NCBI GenBank assembly: GCA_017649745.1
Contig: JAGCGE010000208.1
Coordinates: 1 to 24,313, forward strand
Source: Clostridiales bacterium
Lineage (GTDB): Bacteria; Bacillota_A; Clostridia; Saccharofermentanales; Saccharofermentanaceae
Length of the DNA stretch: 24,313 bases
Direction of reading: 5' to 3'
In this document: positions 6,559-15,100 of the stretch, one piece after another
Layout of the letters: the number at the start of each line of letters is the position of its first letter
Numbering within the stretch: the first letter of the stretch is position 1
Notes under the pieces: generated by a model
The model's database searches: none
What the model saw: the letters and a program-made list of their open reading frames with translations, nothing else
Told to the model about the DNA's origin: nothing
Translations under genes and position numbers: made by a program

Positions 6559-7950
6559 CTAATTTGTTACTGTTAAGTTGTGACTGACAATTTGCTGAAG
6601 CTTCTCCTCGTTAAAATCAGGAAGAACATCTAATGTTCCGTCAAATAGGGCTTCATAAATCTTCTTGTCCGCTCGAAGTTGATACTTGTCGAGAGACTTT
6701 ATAATTGTCGAACCGGCTGCTGTTTTTATCATAAAACTGATCTCATCATTTCTAAGAAGATCATCCTTCAGCAATCTGGACTCATGTGTTGAAATAATCA
6801 GCTGTGTGTTACGGTTTTCTGCCATCTGTAAGAACAACTTTATTATTTTTGTCGTCATCGCCGGATGCAGACAGCGGTCAATCTCATCAATCACATAAAT
6901 ACTATCATTTGAAATCTTAAACAATATTTCTATCAGATCAAGCATACGTGCCGTCCCATCAGACTCCTCATTCAAATTAAAGTAAATACTCTGAGCTTCA
7001 TGTTCGAACTCAATTGTTTTAATGGATACATTGTCCTTCTCATCGATTTCAAATGTGTAGAACTCTTTAGCAGCTCGCGCCATGATAGAAGGAAGCATTT
7101 TAGTTCCTTCTTTTTTCATCTTAGCATTCACTTTTTCCAAATCTGCAATTATACCGTTGTAGAGATCTTCAGGTATTTTGCTCTTTACCACTTCCTGAGG
7201 AACTTCCACAATCCTGAGATTACTTATTCCAGTTCCCAGAGCATTCAAGACATCTGCGATTTCCTGAAGATTGGAATCCCTGAAATACGGATAACCCTTC
7301 AACATGTCTTCAGGAAAACTTATGGTTAGCCTTCTGTGAAACCATATATCAATCGCGCTCAGAATTCTGAGTTCGGGATAATCTGAAAACATTTTTCCTT
7401 TACTTTTATTGATAATAGTAAGGAAAAGGTTTTCATGATCGTTTGCACTGTCTTCCCCGTAGCTCTTTATTTTTGCGATTGCTTCTTTTCCTTTAAAAAA
7501 TTCGCCAGTTGTAAAAGACTCTTCGGTGACATTTCTTTTATAAAGGTACTTCTTGAGACCTGAAGGAGTCGTTTCATACAGCCATTCTTTTTCGATACTT
7601 CCGGTATTCAATACTGCAGCAAATCCAAAGCAAAGCCGCTTATCCTCGCACAAAAACTCCATCTCAAACTCAGACGGAGCAAGTCGATTTTCTTCATTAA
7701 GGCGGTAGTAGCAATTTGAAAAACCTTTTGGAAATCCATCTCTTTGAACAGCTTGAACAAAACGTAATGCTTTAATAAGATTGGATTTTCCAGATCCATT
7801 CGCTCCGAATAGCGCTTCACATTTCACAAGTCGCAACCTGCGGTTTGTATATATACGACTCGAATTCTTTCGAGCTTTGCCGGCTTCCAATGAAAATTCT
7901 TGCTTCCCATCAAATGACAAAAAATTTGAAACGGCGAATCGGATCAACAT
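6559..7950 (-). CDS. AAA family ATPase (COG1106/AAA_15-21 type)
   Basis: A 463-residue SMC/ABC-like ATPase. It has an N-terminal FxxF start (LIRFAVSNFLSF), Walker A GANGSGKS at about residues 49-56, Walker B YVIDEIDRCLHP near 353-358 followed by a His-rich turn, and an H-switch segment LIISTHESRLL near 385. Enzymes of this class occur in phage-defence and anti-plasmid modules, usually with a partner nuclease or small protein. Here the only close partner is the small frame at 6246-6470. I prefer the ATG at 7950, which has GGAG six bases upstream; the ATG four codons earlier sits only three bases from its purine run. A consensus promoter at 7986-8014 drives it, divergent from the MBL operon. 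The gene looks intact. Confidence 0.85.
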   Translation of the reverse strand: MLIRFAVSNFLSFDGKQEFSLEAGKARKNSSRIYTNRRLRLVKCEALFGANGSGKSNLIKALRFVQAVQRDGFPKGFSNCYYRLNEENRLAPSEFEMEFLCEDKRLCFGFAAVLNTGSIEKEWLYETTPSGLKKYLYKRNVTEESFTTGEFFKGKEAIAKIKSYGEDSANDHENLFLTIINKSKGKMFSDYPELRILSAIDIWFHRRLTISFPEDMLKGYPYFRDSNLQEIADVLNALGTGISNLRIVEVPQEVVKSKIPEDLYNGIIADLEKVNAKMKKEGTKMLPSIMARAAKEFYTFEIDEKDNVSIKTIEFEHEAQSIYFNLNEESDGTARMLDLIEILFKISNDSIYVIDEIDRCLHPAMTTKIIKLFLQMAENRNTQLIISTHESRLLKDDLLRNDEISFMIKTAAGSTIIKSLDKYQLRADKKIYEALFDGTLDVLPDFNEEKLQQIVSHNLTVTN

Positions 7951-7985
7951 TTCGATCTCCATCCTTTCCTTTCAATTGCTTTTGA

Positions 7986-8014
7986 ATAATACATCGAAAA
8001 GACGATTTTGTCAA
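7986..8014 (-). promoter_or_regulatory. Sigma-A promoter of the AAA ATPase gene
   Basis: On the minus strand, TTGACA (8014-8009), a 17-base spacer and TATTAT (7991-7986). The predicted start near 7979 lies 29 bases upstream of the ATG. A 9-bp inverted repeat, ACGATTTTG (8002-8010) and CAAAATCGT (8069-8077), has one arm inside this promoter and could bind a regulator. Confidence 0.7.
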
Positions 8015-8095
8015 TTCAAATCCCGGCAAATCGATGTTTCCCCCGCTTTTGCGTTGCGCGCAATACGGCAAAATCGTTTTCTGTGCAATTTTCCG

Positions 8096-8124
8096 TTGAC
8101 TTAGTCTGCTTGACATGGTATAGT
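8096..8124 (+). promoter_or_regulatory. Sigma-A promoter of the MBL/4TM operon
   Basis: TTGACT (8096-8101), exactly 17 bases, TATAGT (8119-8124). The predicted RNA start near 8131 puts the CIRCE-like operator at the very start of the transcript. It points into the MBL-fold gene and is divergent from the AAA ATPase promoter. Confidence 0.65.
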
Positions 8125-8134
8125 TCTTTATGGA

Positions 8135-8161
8135 TTAGCAAACGAGATAAAAGAGTGCTAA
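8135..8161. promoter_or_regulatory. CIRCE-like HrcA operator
   Basis: TTAGCAAAC, nine bases, then GAGTGCTAA. The known CIRCE element is TTAGCACTC-N9-GAGTGCTAA: here the right arm is perfect (9/9), the left arm matches 7/9, and the spacer is exactly nine. It sits just after the -10 box, where HrcA normally binds to repress dnaK and groE. This implies heat or misfolding-stress control of the MBL operon. Confidence 0.7.
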
Positions 8162-8225
8162 TCAACATGAATTCTATTAGCCACTTTAGTGGGTTGACAT
8201 ATACAACGAGGAGGGCTTTTAAACA

Positions 8226-9097
8226 ATGATTGTAGAGTTTCTCAGTTCAAATAACTATAGCATCCTAGCCAAAACAACGGTGATTGTATCATAGTTGATA
8301 ACGGCCGGGATCTGGTCATCTATGACTGTGGTTGTGAAGAACATGCCAAACGGGTAGAAAAATACATGGAAGAGCACAACTATAGTAAAATTAGGATCGT
8401 GCTGTCCCATAATGATTCCGATCACTTTATGGGAATACATTACCTGGTAGATCAAGGTCTTGTCAGCAATGTTTATACACTACTTCTGTTCAAATATAAA
8501 GATGAGTTGTTGGATATGATAGACGACAACCGCAGAACAAGAAAGTCCATCACCAAAAGAATTGAAGAGATCTATGACAATATCTACTCGCTATCCGATC
8601 GAGTAGAATTGAAGGATATGTTTACTGAAAAAGACGTTGCGGACAACATCTTTATTATCGGCCCCAATAAAGACTACGCTCTGAATGCCGTGGCCAAGAA
8701 TATTGACAGTAGAGAAGGGGATACCATCGACAAAGAAACTATTGTGAATGCAGTAAGCGCTCAACTATCAGTTGGGTTTGGATACGGCAAACGGCTTTTA
8801 CTGACCGGCGACAGCAGCTTTAAATCTATTGAGGATGCAATAAAAACACATTCGGCAATCCAACTCCCCCATCATGGGAAATTGGAACAAGCAGAATCCA
8901 TCTTTGAAGTCAAGGATAACTCCACCGCTTATTATGTTTCAGATAATACTGGTGACAGTAACGGTGGTTCGGATGACTTAAGAAGAAAGCACTCCCGCGG
9001 GCACATCATTTATAATACGATTGATGGAGATCAGATTTGTACCGATTCCGCTTTGGCGACATCCCGTCCCAAAAGTTCATATTATTTTGGGCGGTGA
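8226..9097 (+). CDS. MBL-fold metallo-hydrolase (ComEC/Rec2-like), one frameshift near the start
   Basis: A metallo-beta-lactamase-fold hydrolase of about 290 residues if read through one frameshift. The ATG at 8226 follows GAGGAGGG and gives MIVEFLSSNNYSILAKT, then reaches a stop at 8292. The rest of the protein (NGDCIIVDNGRDLVIYDCG onward) is in the -1 frame, open from 8261 to 9097. One extra base near 8271-8278 (AAAACAACGG) would join them into the usual MBL N-terminus. Metal ligands are visible: HNDSDH in VLSHNDSDHFMG, the Asp of LLTGDSS, and the His pair of QLPHHGK. These fit a two-metal phosphodiesterase or nuclease. It is the first gene of an operon under a CIRCE-like operator. No slippery heptamer is visible, so mutation or sequence error is more likely than programmed frameshifting. 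Confidence 0.75.
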
Positions 9098-9103
9098 TAG
9101 GAT

Positions 9104-9538
9104 TTGAGATATTTGGTACATCATACTCAGGCTTCGGAAATACCCGGCCGGCAAGAGTATCTTTACGACATTTTTCACATATACTTTCTTCCGAGTACCG
9201 AAGTGGGTTCTTATATACCCCTAATCCCCGTTGGGAGGTTTGACCTAGATGTTGTTTTTATATCAGGGCATGCGAATTATGTGATGCAGTATTTGAACAT
9301 ATATATTAATGATATTCCAGAAACAATAATTGTGGCAACGACATGCTTATCGTGGCAGTTGATGAAATTTAAACGAAAAAAACAGATATATGTTCCTATG
9401 TCAAAAGAGGATTATTGTTATATCTACGATGGACGACCTTTCGGATTCTCTTTTGATATATCTGATCCAGAACTCGATTTTTATAATTCTTCCGGCGATT
9501 TTATCGCAAGACTACAGTCCTCATACCGTCTGTTATAA
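9104..9538 (+). CDS. Unknown protein, second gene of the MBL operon
   Basis: A 144-residue protein I do not recognise. It starts at TTG 9104, six bases after the MBL stop, with AGGA just before it, and ends at a TAA whose bases run into the ribosome binding site of the next gene, so translation of all three genes is probably coupled. It is rich in beta-type stretches (LDVVFISGHANYVMQYLNIY, ETIIVATTCLSWQLM), with a basic patch (KFKRKK) near residue 100 and an acidic C-terminal part. There is no signal peptide or clear membrane segment. Position suggests a regulator, sensor or adaptor between the hydrolase and the membrane protein. The TTG start is the least certain point; an ATG start would remove much of the conserved-looking N-terminus. 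Confidence 0.6.
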   Translation: MRYLVHHTQASEIPGRQEYLYDIFHIYFLPSTEVGSYIPLIPVGRFDLDVVFISGHANYVMQYLNIYINDIPETIIVATTCLSWQLMKFKRKKQIYVPMSKEDYCYIYDGRPFGFSFDISDPELDFYNSSGDFIARLQSSYRLL

Positions 9539-9550
9539 GGAGGTTTCAAC

Positions 9551-10249
9551 TTGAAACTAGACATTTTAGATGCATATAACATCAGGGCAAGACTTAGCCC
9601 AAGCGTAATACTGCTTGGACCTATTGCTTTAACCATTTTTTTCTGTTTTGAAGGGCTTTATTCCAACATAACCTCCGCACTTACGTTATGCATCCTACTC
9701 GCTCTATCTAATTGCGTTCCGATCATACAGCGACGTTTGGCACCGCCCAACAAAAATCCAGAGAACTATGCCGCAAAGTACCTACAGCATGATGACACTA
9801 CAATAGATCGAATCTCAAAGAAAAGGTATTATAAAAAACTCACTGAATTGGAGAATGCCTTTTCTGGGTTGAGTACCCATTCCTCCTCTCAAGAATTTCA
9901 CAATCTTTGTGAAAGCGCCGTGATATATCTGAGGAACAATACCCGAGATAATCATCTTGTACTTGAAGAGAATATCAACTACGGCTTCTGCAAAAATATG
10001 CTAATAAATAAACCTATTGGAATTATTATCAATATTTGTCTTGCCATGTTCACAAGTATCTTCTCTATCTCTACTTATGGAGCCTTGGAGCACATACCTA
10101 GTCAGAACATACTCTCCTTTGGAATTAATATTTTTTTCATCTTATTTTGGATATTTGGCATTACAAAAAAGATGCTAGAGGAAGCCTCCAAAAGATATGC
10201 TTATACCTTGATAGTTGCTATCGATTCGATCCCCACAAAAAAGGACTGA
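9551..10249 (+). CDS. Four-TM membrane protein, third gene of the MBL operon
   Basis: A 232-residue protein starting at TTG 9551 with a perfect AAGGAGG seven bases upstream. Hydrophobic segments lie at about residues 18-36, 41-59, 154-174 and 184-204, so two hairpins of TM helices are separated by a charged cytosolic loop of about 95 residues. This resembles four-TM effectors that permeabilise membranes in some immune systems, but I cannot place it in a named family. The stop TGA (10247-10249) follows the A-run at 10235-10242 directly. The heptamer A AAA AAG (10237-10243, in frame) could allow a -1 shift that would add 35 residues encoded downstream. It overlaps the next, broken frame, which may be its C-terminal part or a fourth gene. 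Confidence 0.7.
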   Translation: MKLDILDAYNIRARLSPSVILLGPIALTIFFCFEGLYSNITSALTLCILLALSNCVPIIQRRLAPPNKNPENYAAKYLQHDDTTIDRISKKRYYKKLTELENAFSGLSTHSSSQEFHNLCESAVIYLRNNTRDNHLVLEENINYGFCKNMLINKPIGIIINICLAMFTSIFSISTYGALEHIPSQNILSFGINIFFILFWIFGITKKMLEEASKRYAYTLIVAIDSIPTKKD

Positions 10250-10712
10250 CTAATGATGATATAAGCAACTTCATTGAAGCAATTAAGGGACATCAATTCG
10301 AGAACGCTAATTGGAACAGAAAAGTGTATGAAACCGTATCTATTTTTTAACTCGATATAGAAGTAATGAAATATTCAATGAGCGGTCTAGTTACTTTTCT
10401 GATTCGAATTCCGATACTGATTTATCTGATAGTTCACGACAGACGATGGCATATTATTCCTTTTTCTATAAGTACTTTTTTGAACTTTCGACTGAACAAC
10501 CGGTTTTTGATCCAAATACATATAATGCATTTTTGAAACGAAGAATACAACTTTCTAAAGAAAGGGCGAAAAAGGTTGAAGAAAAGACCCAAAATATAAA
10601 AGTAAAACTAACCAATACTCTAAGAGAAGTTGAACTAGATTTTCAAGAAAATGGAGTAGATGCAAGCGAGGAAGAATTATTAGCAGAACTTGTTCGCAGA
10701 GTAAGGGGATAG
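10243..10712 (+). pseudogene. Charged helical protein or C-terminal domain, frameshifted
   Basis: Two frames read as one protein of about 155 residues. The first (GLTNDDISNFIEAIKGHQF to VYETVSIF, 10243-10350) ends at a TAA right after a run of six T. The second continues in the -1 frame (LTRYRSNEIFNERSSYFSD to ELVRRVRG, to 10712) with a Ser/Asp-rich link, an aromatic patch and a long charged C-terminal helix (RRIQLSKERAKKVEEKTQ). One extra T at 10343-10348 restores continuity. No ATG fits the first frame; the ATG pair at 10253-10258 has a good ribosome binding site but soon stops. So this is either a fourth gene with two lesions or the cytosolic tail of the four-TM protein reached by frameshifting. 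Function unknown. Confidence 0.45.
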
Positions 10713-11190
10713 TATCTCTCTTTTTCCCGAGCGTTTGTATTGATCTACAATTTTACCACTATCTAAAACATATACTGAGTCGCAAAGCTCATTTATATCC
10801 TCCATATGATGACTTGCAAGTATAATAGACTTTTTTTCATTTTTAAGTTCCTTAAGAATTGTTTTTACATCAACTCCCTTGTTATCTGAACCATTCATTG
10901 GCTCATCCAATAATAGTATCTCTGGATCCTCCATTATGGCTTGAGCTATTCCTAATCTTTGCCTCATTCCAAGGGAATACTTGCCATCTCGTTTTTTTAT
11001 CATTAGGATCAAGTCCAACATATCTAATCACTTTGTAAATCTGTTCTTTATTAATTTGCCCTTTAATATCAGCTAAATATTTCAGATTCTTGTATCCACT
11101 CATATTGGGAAGAAATCCTGGTACTTCTATAATTCTCCTATGGACTCAGGAATCTCTACATCATAATCCACTTGTTTTCCCAACACGAAT
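10680..11190 (-). pseudogene. Decayed ABC transporter ATPase (BcrA-like)
   Basis: The C-terminal two thirds of an antibiotic-export-type ABC ATPase in pieces. Recognisable parts in order are VLGKQVDYDVEIPESIG (near 11187), IIEVPGFLPNMSGYKNLKYL, a signature-like SLGMRQRLGIAQAI, Walker B EILLLDEPMNG and the switch IILASHHMEDI. Two frame changes separate them: one in GGAGAATTATAG near 11130, and one at the run of seven T (plus strand, 10992-10998). The Walker A region is missing altogether. The 3' end overlaps the convergent gene by about 30 bases. No partner permease is present, so it is dead. From 11191 to 11372 I see only fragments and a TTTGGGGTCAAA box. Confidence 0.75.
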
Positions 11191-11321
11191 ATTTCCACAT
11201 AATTACATCATAGAATCTTTATCAGAAACAGAATTAAGCCTCTTACAAAGTTCATCATAAGGAAAAGATTTTAAGTCATTTTAACATCAACCAGTCAAAT
11301 TCTTCCACTCAATCATTTCTA

Positions 11322-11333
11322 TTTGGGGTCAAA
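11322..11333. repeat. Lone copy of the integrase arm repeat
   Basis: An exact third copy of the 12-bp TTTGGGGTCAAA found in tandem after the integrase at 3395-3418. It stands alone between the dead ABC gene and the lipoprotein gene and may mark the scar of a lost element end. A chance match is possible. Confidence 0.35.
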
Positions 11334-11372
11334 AATAGAGGCAGATTTAAATTATTTAGAACAGCAGATTAA

Positions 11373-12119
11373 TCACTCAACATTATTAACTATATGTATA
11401 TGAAACTCATCATGGTACTCATAAATCGAGCTATGTATTCCGAGACGCAGATATATTATCGGATTAGTTTGAGGACGTACCGATATCCATGAAAGAATAT
11501 AGTTCAATACGATGCTTTCATCAAATGATACATATAAATCATTTCTTCCAACTACCTGATAAGTCTGTTCCTGTTCATTAGTTAATGTAACCACCATATT
11601 ATCTGTTGGAAGAAACCCATAAAAATCATAATAGTATTCTTCTTCATTATCTTTGCTAACAAATTCATAGAATATCTTATTGATCTTATTTGAGTTTTCT
11701 TGAATTCGTAGTATTACCCTCATGTCATCTGTATCAAAGTAGTAGCAGTCATCTTCTTTTTGCCAATTATAATCATCCAATAGACGATAAAGATCAAACG
11801 TTTTACTTTCAGAATCAGTATATTCTTCAATTTTGTTTGGCAAGTAGAAATGGATATCATATATTTCATCTTCTTTTAACGATACTATATATTCATTTTT
11901 CCCTTTGTGTAATTCTTCCAAGACCTCAGGCGAATAATAATCACTCCACAACATTTCTTTTGTTTGTTCATCAATCTGGCTGCTAGTTGTTTCTATAATA
12001 TTAGAACTATACGATTCTGTTTGACTACTTGGTTCGTTCGGTTTATTGTCACAAGCTGAGAAACACAAACTAAATGCAAGACAAGTGATTAATATAATGT
12101 GTCTATTATCCTTAAGCAT
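11373..12119 (-). CDS. Lipoprotein of unknown function, paired with the giant exported protein
   Basis: A 248-residue predicted lipoprotein. The signal peptide (residues 1-22, hydrophobic core HIILITCLAFSLCFSAC) ends in a lipobox-like FSAC with the lipidated Cys at 23. A Ser/Thr/Glu-rich linker (about 25-55) follows, then a globular acidic, Tyr-rich domain of mixed strands with no motif I recognise. A GGGGGGTG ribosome binding site lies in the 12-base gap after the large upstream gene, so the two are co-transcribed and this one is second. It should sit on the outer face of the membrane. An immunity or chaperone-like role toward the exported protein is conceivable from the pairing, but no sequence evidence supports a specific job. 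Confidence 0.7.
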   Translation of the reverse strand: MLKDNRHIILITCLAFSLCFSACDNKPNEPSSQTESYSSNIIETTSSQIDEQTKEMLWSDYYSPEVLEELHKGKNEYIVSLKEDEIYDIHFYLPNKIEEYTDSESKTFDLYRLLDDYNWQKEDDCYYFDTDDMRVILRIQENSNKINKIFYEFVSKDNEEEYYYDFYGFLPTDNMVVTLTNEQEQTYQVVGRNDLYVSFDESIVLNYILSWISVRPQTNPIIYLRLGIHSSIYEYHDEFHIHIVNNVE

Positions 12120-12131
12120 ATATTCACCCCC

Positions 12132-15100
12132 CTAATAACCAATAATTAAAGGATCATAACGGTTATCTGTAATATATTTACTGTCATCATATTCAGCTAT
12201 TCCTGCTTTGTCGGCATTTGGACTGGTTTCTAAATCCCCGTACCAATATAATGTTCCGTAACGAATATCGCCCTCAAATATTCCCCTTCCTGTAATACTA
12301 TCGCCTTCTCTCACAAAGCATTTAAATCCTTGAACACTACTTTCATCCACATTCAGATATATTAATTTTTTCTCGCCTTCTTCAACACCATCTGCATTTT
12401 GTTTGGCAAGCAATTCGTTGTAGTGTTTATACTCTTCAACACTAACGTTCTTCTTTTCGTTAATCCATCTTCCAAAATACGAGTACGTATTATAGGTAGG
12501 ATTGGTTTTACGAAGTTTTGTATCAAAAGCAACTACCTGTTCTATTGTTGGTATTGTAGTAAGGAAATTTTCTGCCAAACTAATATTATTTTCATCTTTC
12601 TTACCTCCTTCGCAGGTATATAAATTTAAAGACTTAATCTTCCTATGCTCCAAAAGACTTATGTTTTTATATTCATCCATACCTTTAACAGCAGCTGAAA
12701 TCAAATTGTCATCTGAGCCTGTCTTGATTGAATTGCATGTTCCGTGTGTCACAATAACTACATTCGTTACATTATAATAGTACTTCCCAGTATACTCACC
12801 TAGCAACGATTCTTTCACAGAACAACCTATGTGACTCCATTCATTAATAAACTCATCAGAAGAAGAGAAGAAGAATGCATCAACAGTATAGCCAAGATTT
12901 TGATATGTCCATTTCAAAAGACGAGCTTGTGCTTCCGGATCCGTATCAGACTCAAGAGAATCATCATCTTGAGAGTATGGAACCGAACTCTTCAATCCCA
13001 GTATATATATTTTATCCGGATTCTTTATCTTTGGACGAGCATCTAATATGTCAAAAAAATCATCGTGATCTGTATCTGGATCAGTAGGATTACTATAATA
13101 TGACCAAAAGGACACCTCATTACTAAACTCAGGTAATTTGCGTTCAAAAACCAATCGCTCATATACATTCAGTGAACTAATTGTTCTCTTAATCCCAAGT
13201 TCAGATCTATCATCAATTTCATCGTCATCAGAATCAGGATTATCATAATCTGTATACACAATAGTACCATTAGATAGAATAATACCTGACAATTCTTCTA
13301 TATTTGTAAGACCATCCTCATCTTTGTCAGCATTTACTATATTTGAATAATTATTTCTCAGCAAATCCATTTCAGCTTGAAGAGAAGCAATATAAATATT
13401 CTTATTGTTAGTACTATCTAATACTGTTCCCCATGAACTACTGCACTTCGCAGAGGAATTATCAATTGAAACTAGAACAACATGATAATTCCCCTCTAAA
13501 ATAATATCGGAATAATCATCCAAATTTATATCTCTTTCATCCGTTAAAACATATAATATTACTTCGTCAGTTTCTGAAGTATACCCTTGCCTCAGATAAT
13601 TTGCTTCTTTAAACATATTCCCAATATTAGGATTTCCAGCAACATACATATTATATATGTTGCTAATAACTACACCATTATACTGAGAATTGACACCACC
13701 TGTAACACGATATGCATCACCTGAATATAACAACAATCCTGCAATATCATTTTCATTACGAAAATGACTAACAATATTCATGTATGCATTCAATACATGA
13801 TTTCTATAGAATTCTTCACTATCATCCAGTGACAGTTTTAGTGCAATCATGTACTTTACTGTTCCACATTTTTCTTTTTCAAGATCTACTCTATCCTCAT
13901 ATACCTTAGTTATTGATTTTTCCCATGTGTCCAACCATTTAGTTTTACTAATGAGCATATATTCTGAAAAATGCGTAGTTACTAAACTAACAGTATTGTT
14001 TTCTGTATCTAACGACTGGTATTCATCAAGCATGACATATTCACAATTCGCTTCATCATACCATAGAATACAGAGATCATCTTCTTCCACTCCAATTTCT
14101 TCCTCGTCATAGTGAAAGACAATAGTAGCTTTATCAAAACCGGATGTTGTCTCTATACTTACTAAACCACCAACTATTGCCTCAATCTCTGAACTATAAA
14201 CATCCTTGCCATACACATCTTCAATTGTTGTAGTAGATGCAATAAGATTGGTAAAGTTACCCTTAATTTCAACGGAAGAAACTCCTTGACGTTCTGCATC
14301 TTCTGCTATCTGAAGGTTTATCTCCTGATAAGTTTTTTCGTCTTTGTCAGGTATTCCATTCTGGTCAGAGTCTAAAGATTGAGGATTAAATCCAAGTTTT
14401 AGAGCATCACCGTCAAGAATTCCATCATCGTTGGAATCTTCCCTATTGGGATCTGTTCCATAGACATAAATCTCGTCATAATCATCTATATCATCAAAAT
14501 CACTATCAGTAAGATACAGGCAGGTGCCATTAATTGTTTCTAAAGAATTAGTTATACCATCTTTGTCAAAGTCTTCTTGTCCATCAGGAATTCCGTTATC
14601 ATCAGAATCAGGATTATTAGGAAGATATCCAATACTTAATTCTATGGAATCTATTATCCCATCAAAATCAGAATCCTCCTCTTCTATGTTTGTACCATAT
14701 AAGACCTCGTCTTCATCTGATAACCCATCACCATCACTATCTACCCATACTACTGAAGCTTCAGATAAATGATTCACAGGTGTCGGTGTTGTCGGATTAT
14801 CAGTCGGTATAGGCGTAAGCGGAACAGTATTCTCAAAGGAATAGATATAGTCCAAATAATCCGCTATACCATTGTTATCTTCATCATCTGACAAACTATA
14901 AGCCATGCCTATAGAATACATTAATACGTTGTCGATCGCAAAATCATTTTCTGTAGGGATCCCTTGGATACTCAAGAGCAGCATGTTTGAACTCAGATTT
15001 TGTGAAAATCCATCATTAACAATGGTATAAACACCACTGTCAACATACTCAATAGCGGCATTTGAGATGGTTGAGATCTCATATTCTGAAGAGAAAGATA

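Noticed and set aside
8008..8229. Plus-strand open frame through the divergent control region
   Set aside because: It covers both promoters and the CIRCE-like operator, so it is unlikely to be coding.
8271..8294. Programmed -1 frameshift in the MBL gene
   Set aside because: The zero-frame codons GCC AAA ACA ACG do not form a slippery heptamer and no stimulatory structure is evident; mutation or error is simpler.
14300..14760. Dockerin module in the giant exported protein
   Set aside because: There are more than two DxDxDG units, with spacing and acidic links typical of thrombospondin-3-like repeats, and no paired dockerin helices at the C-terminus.
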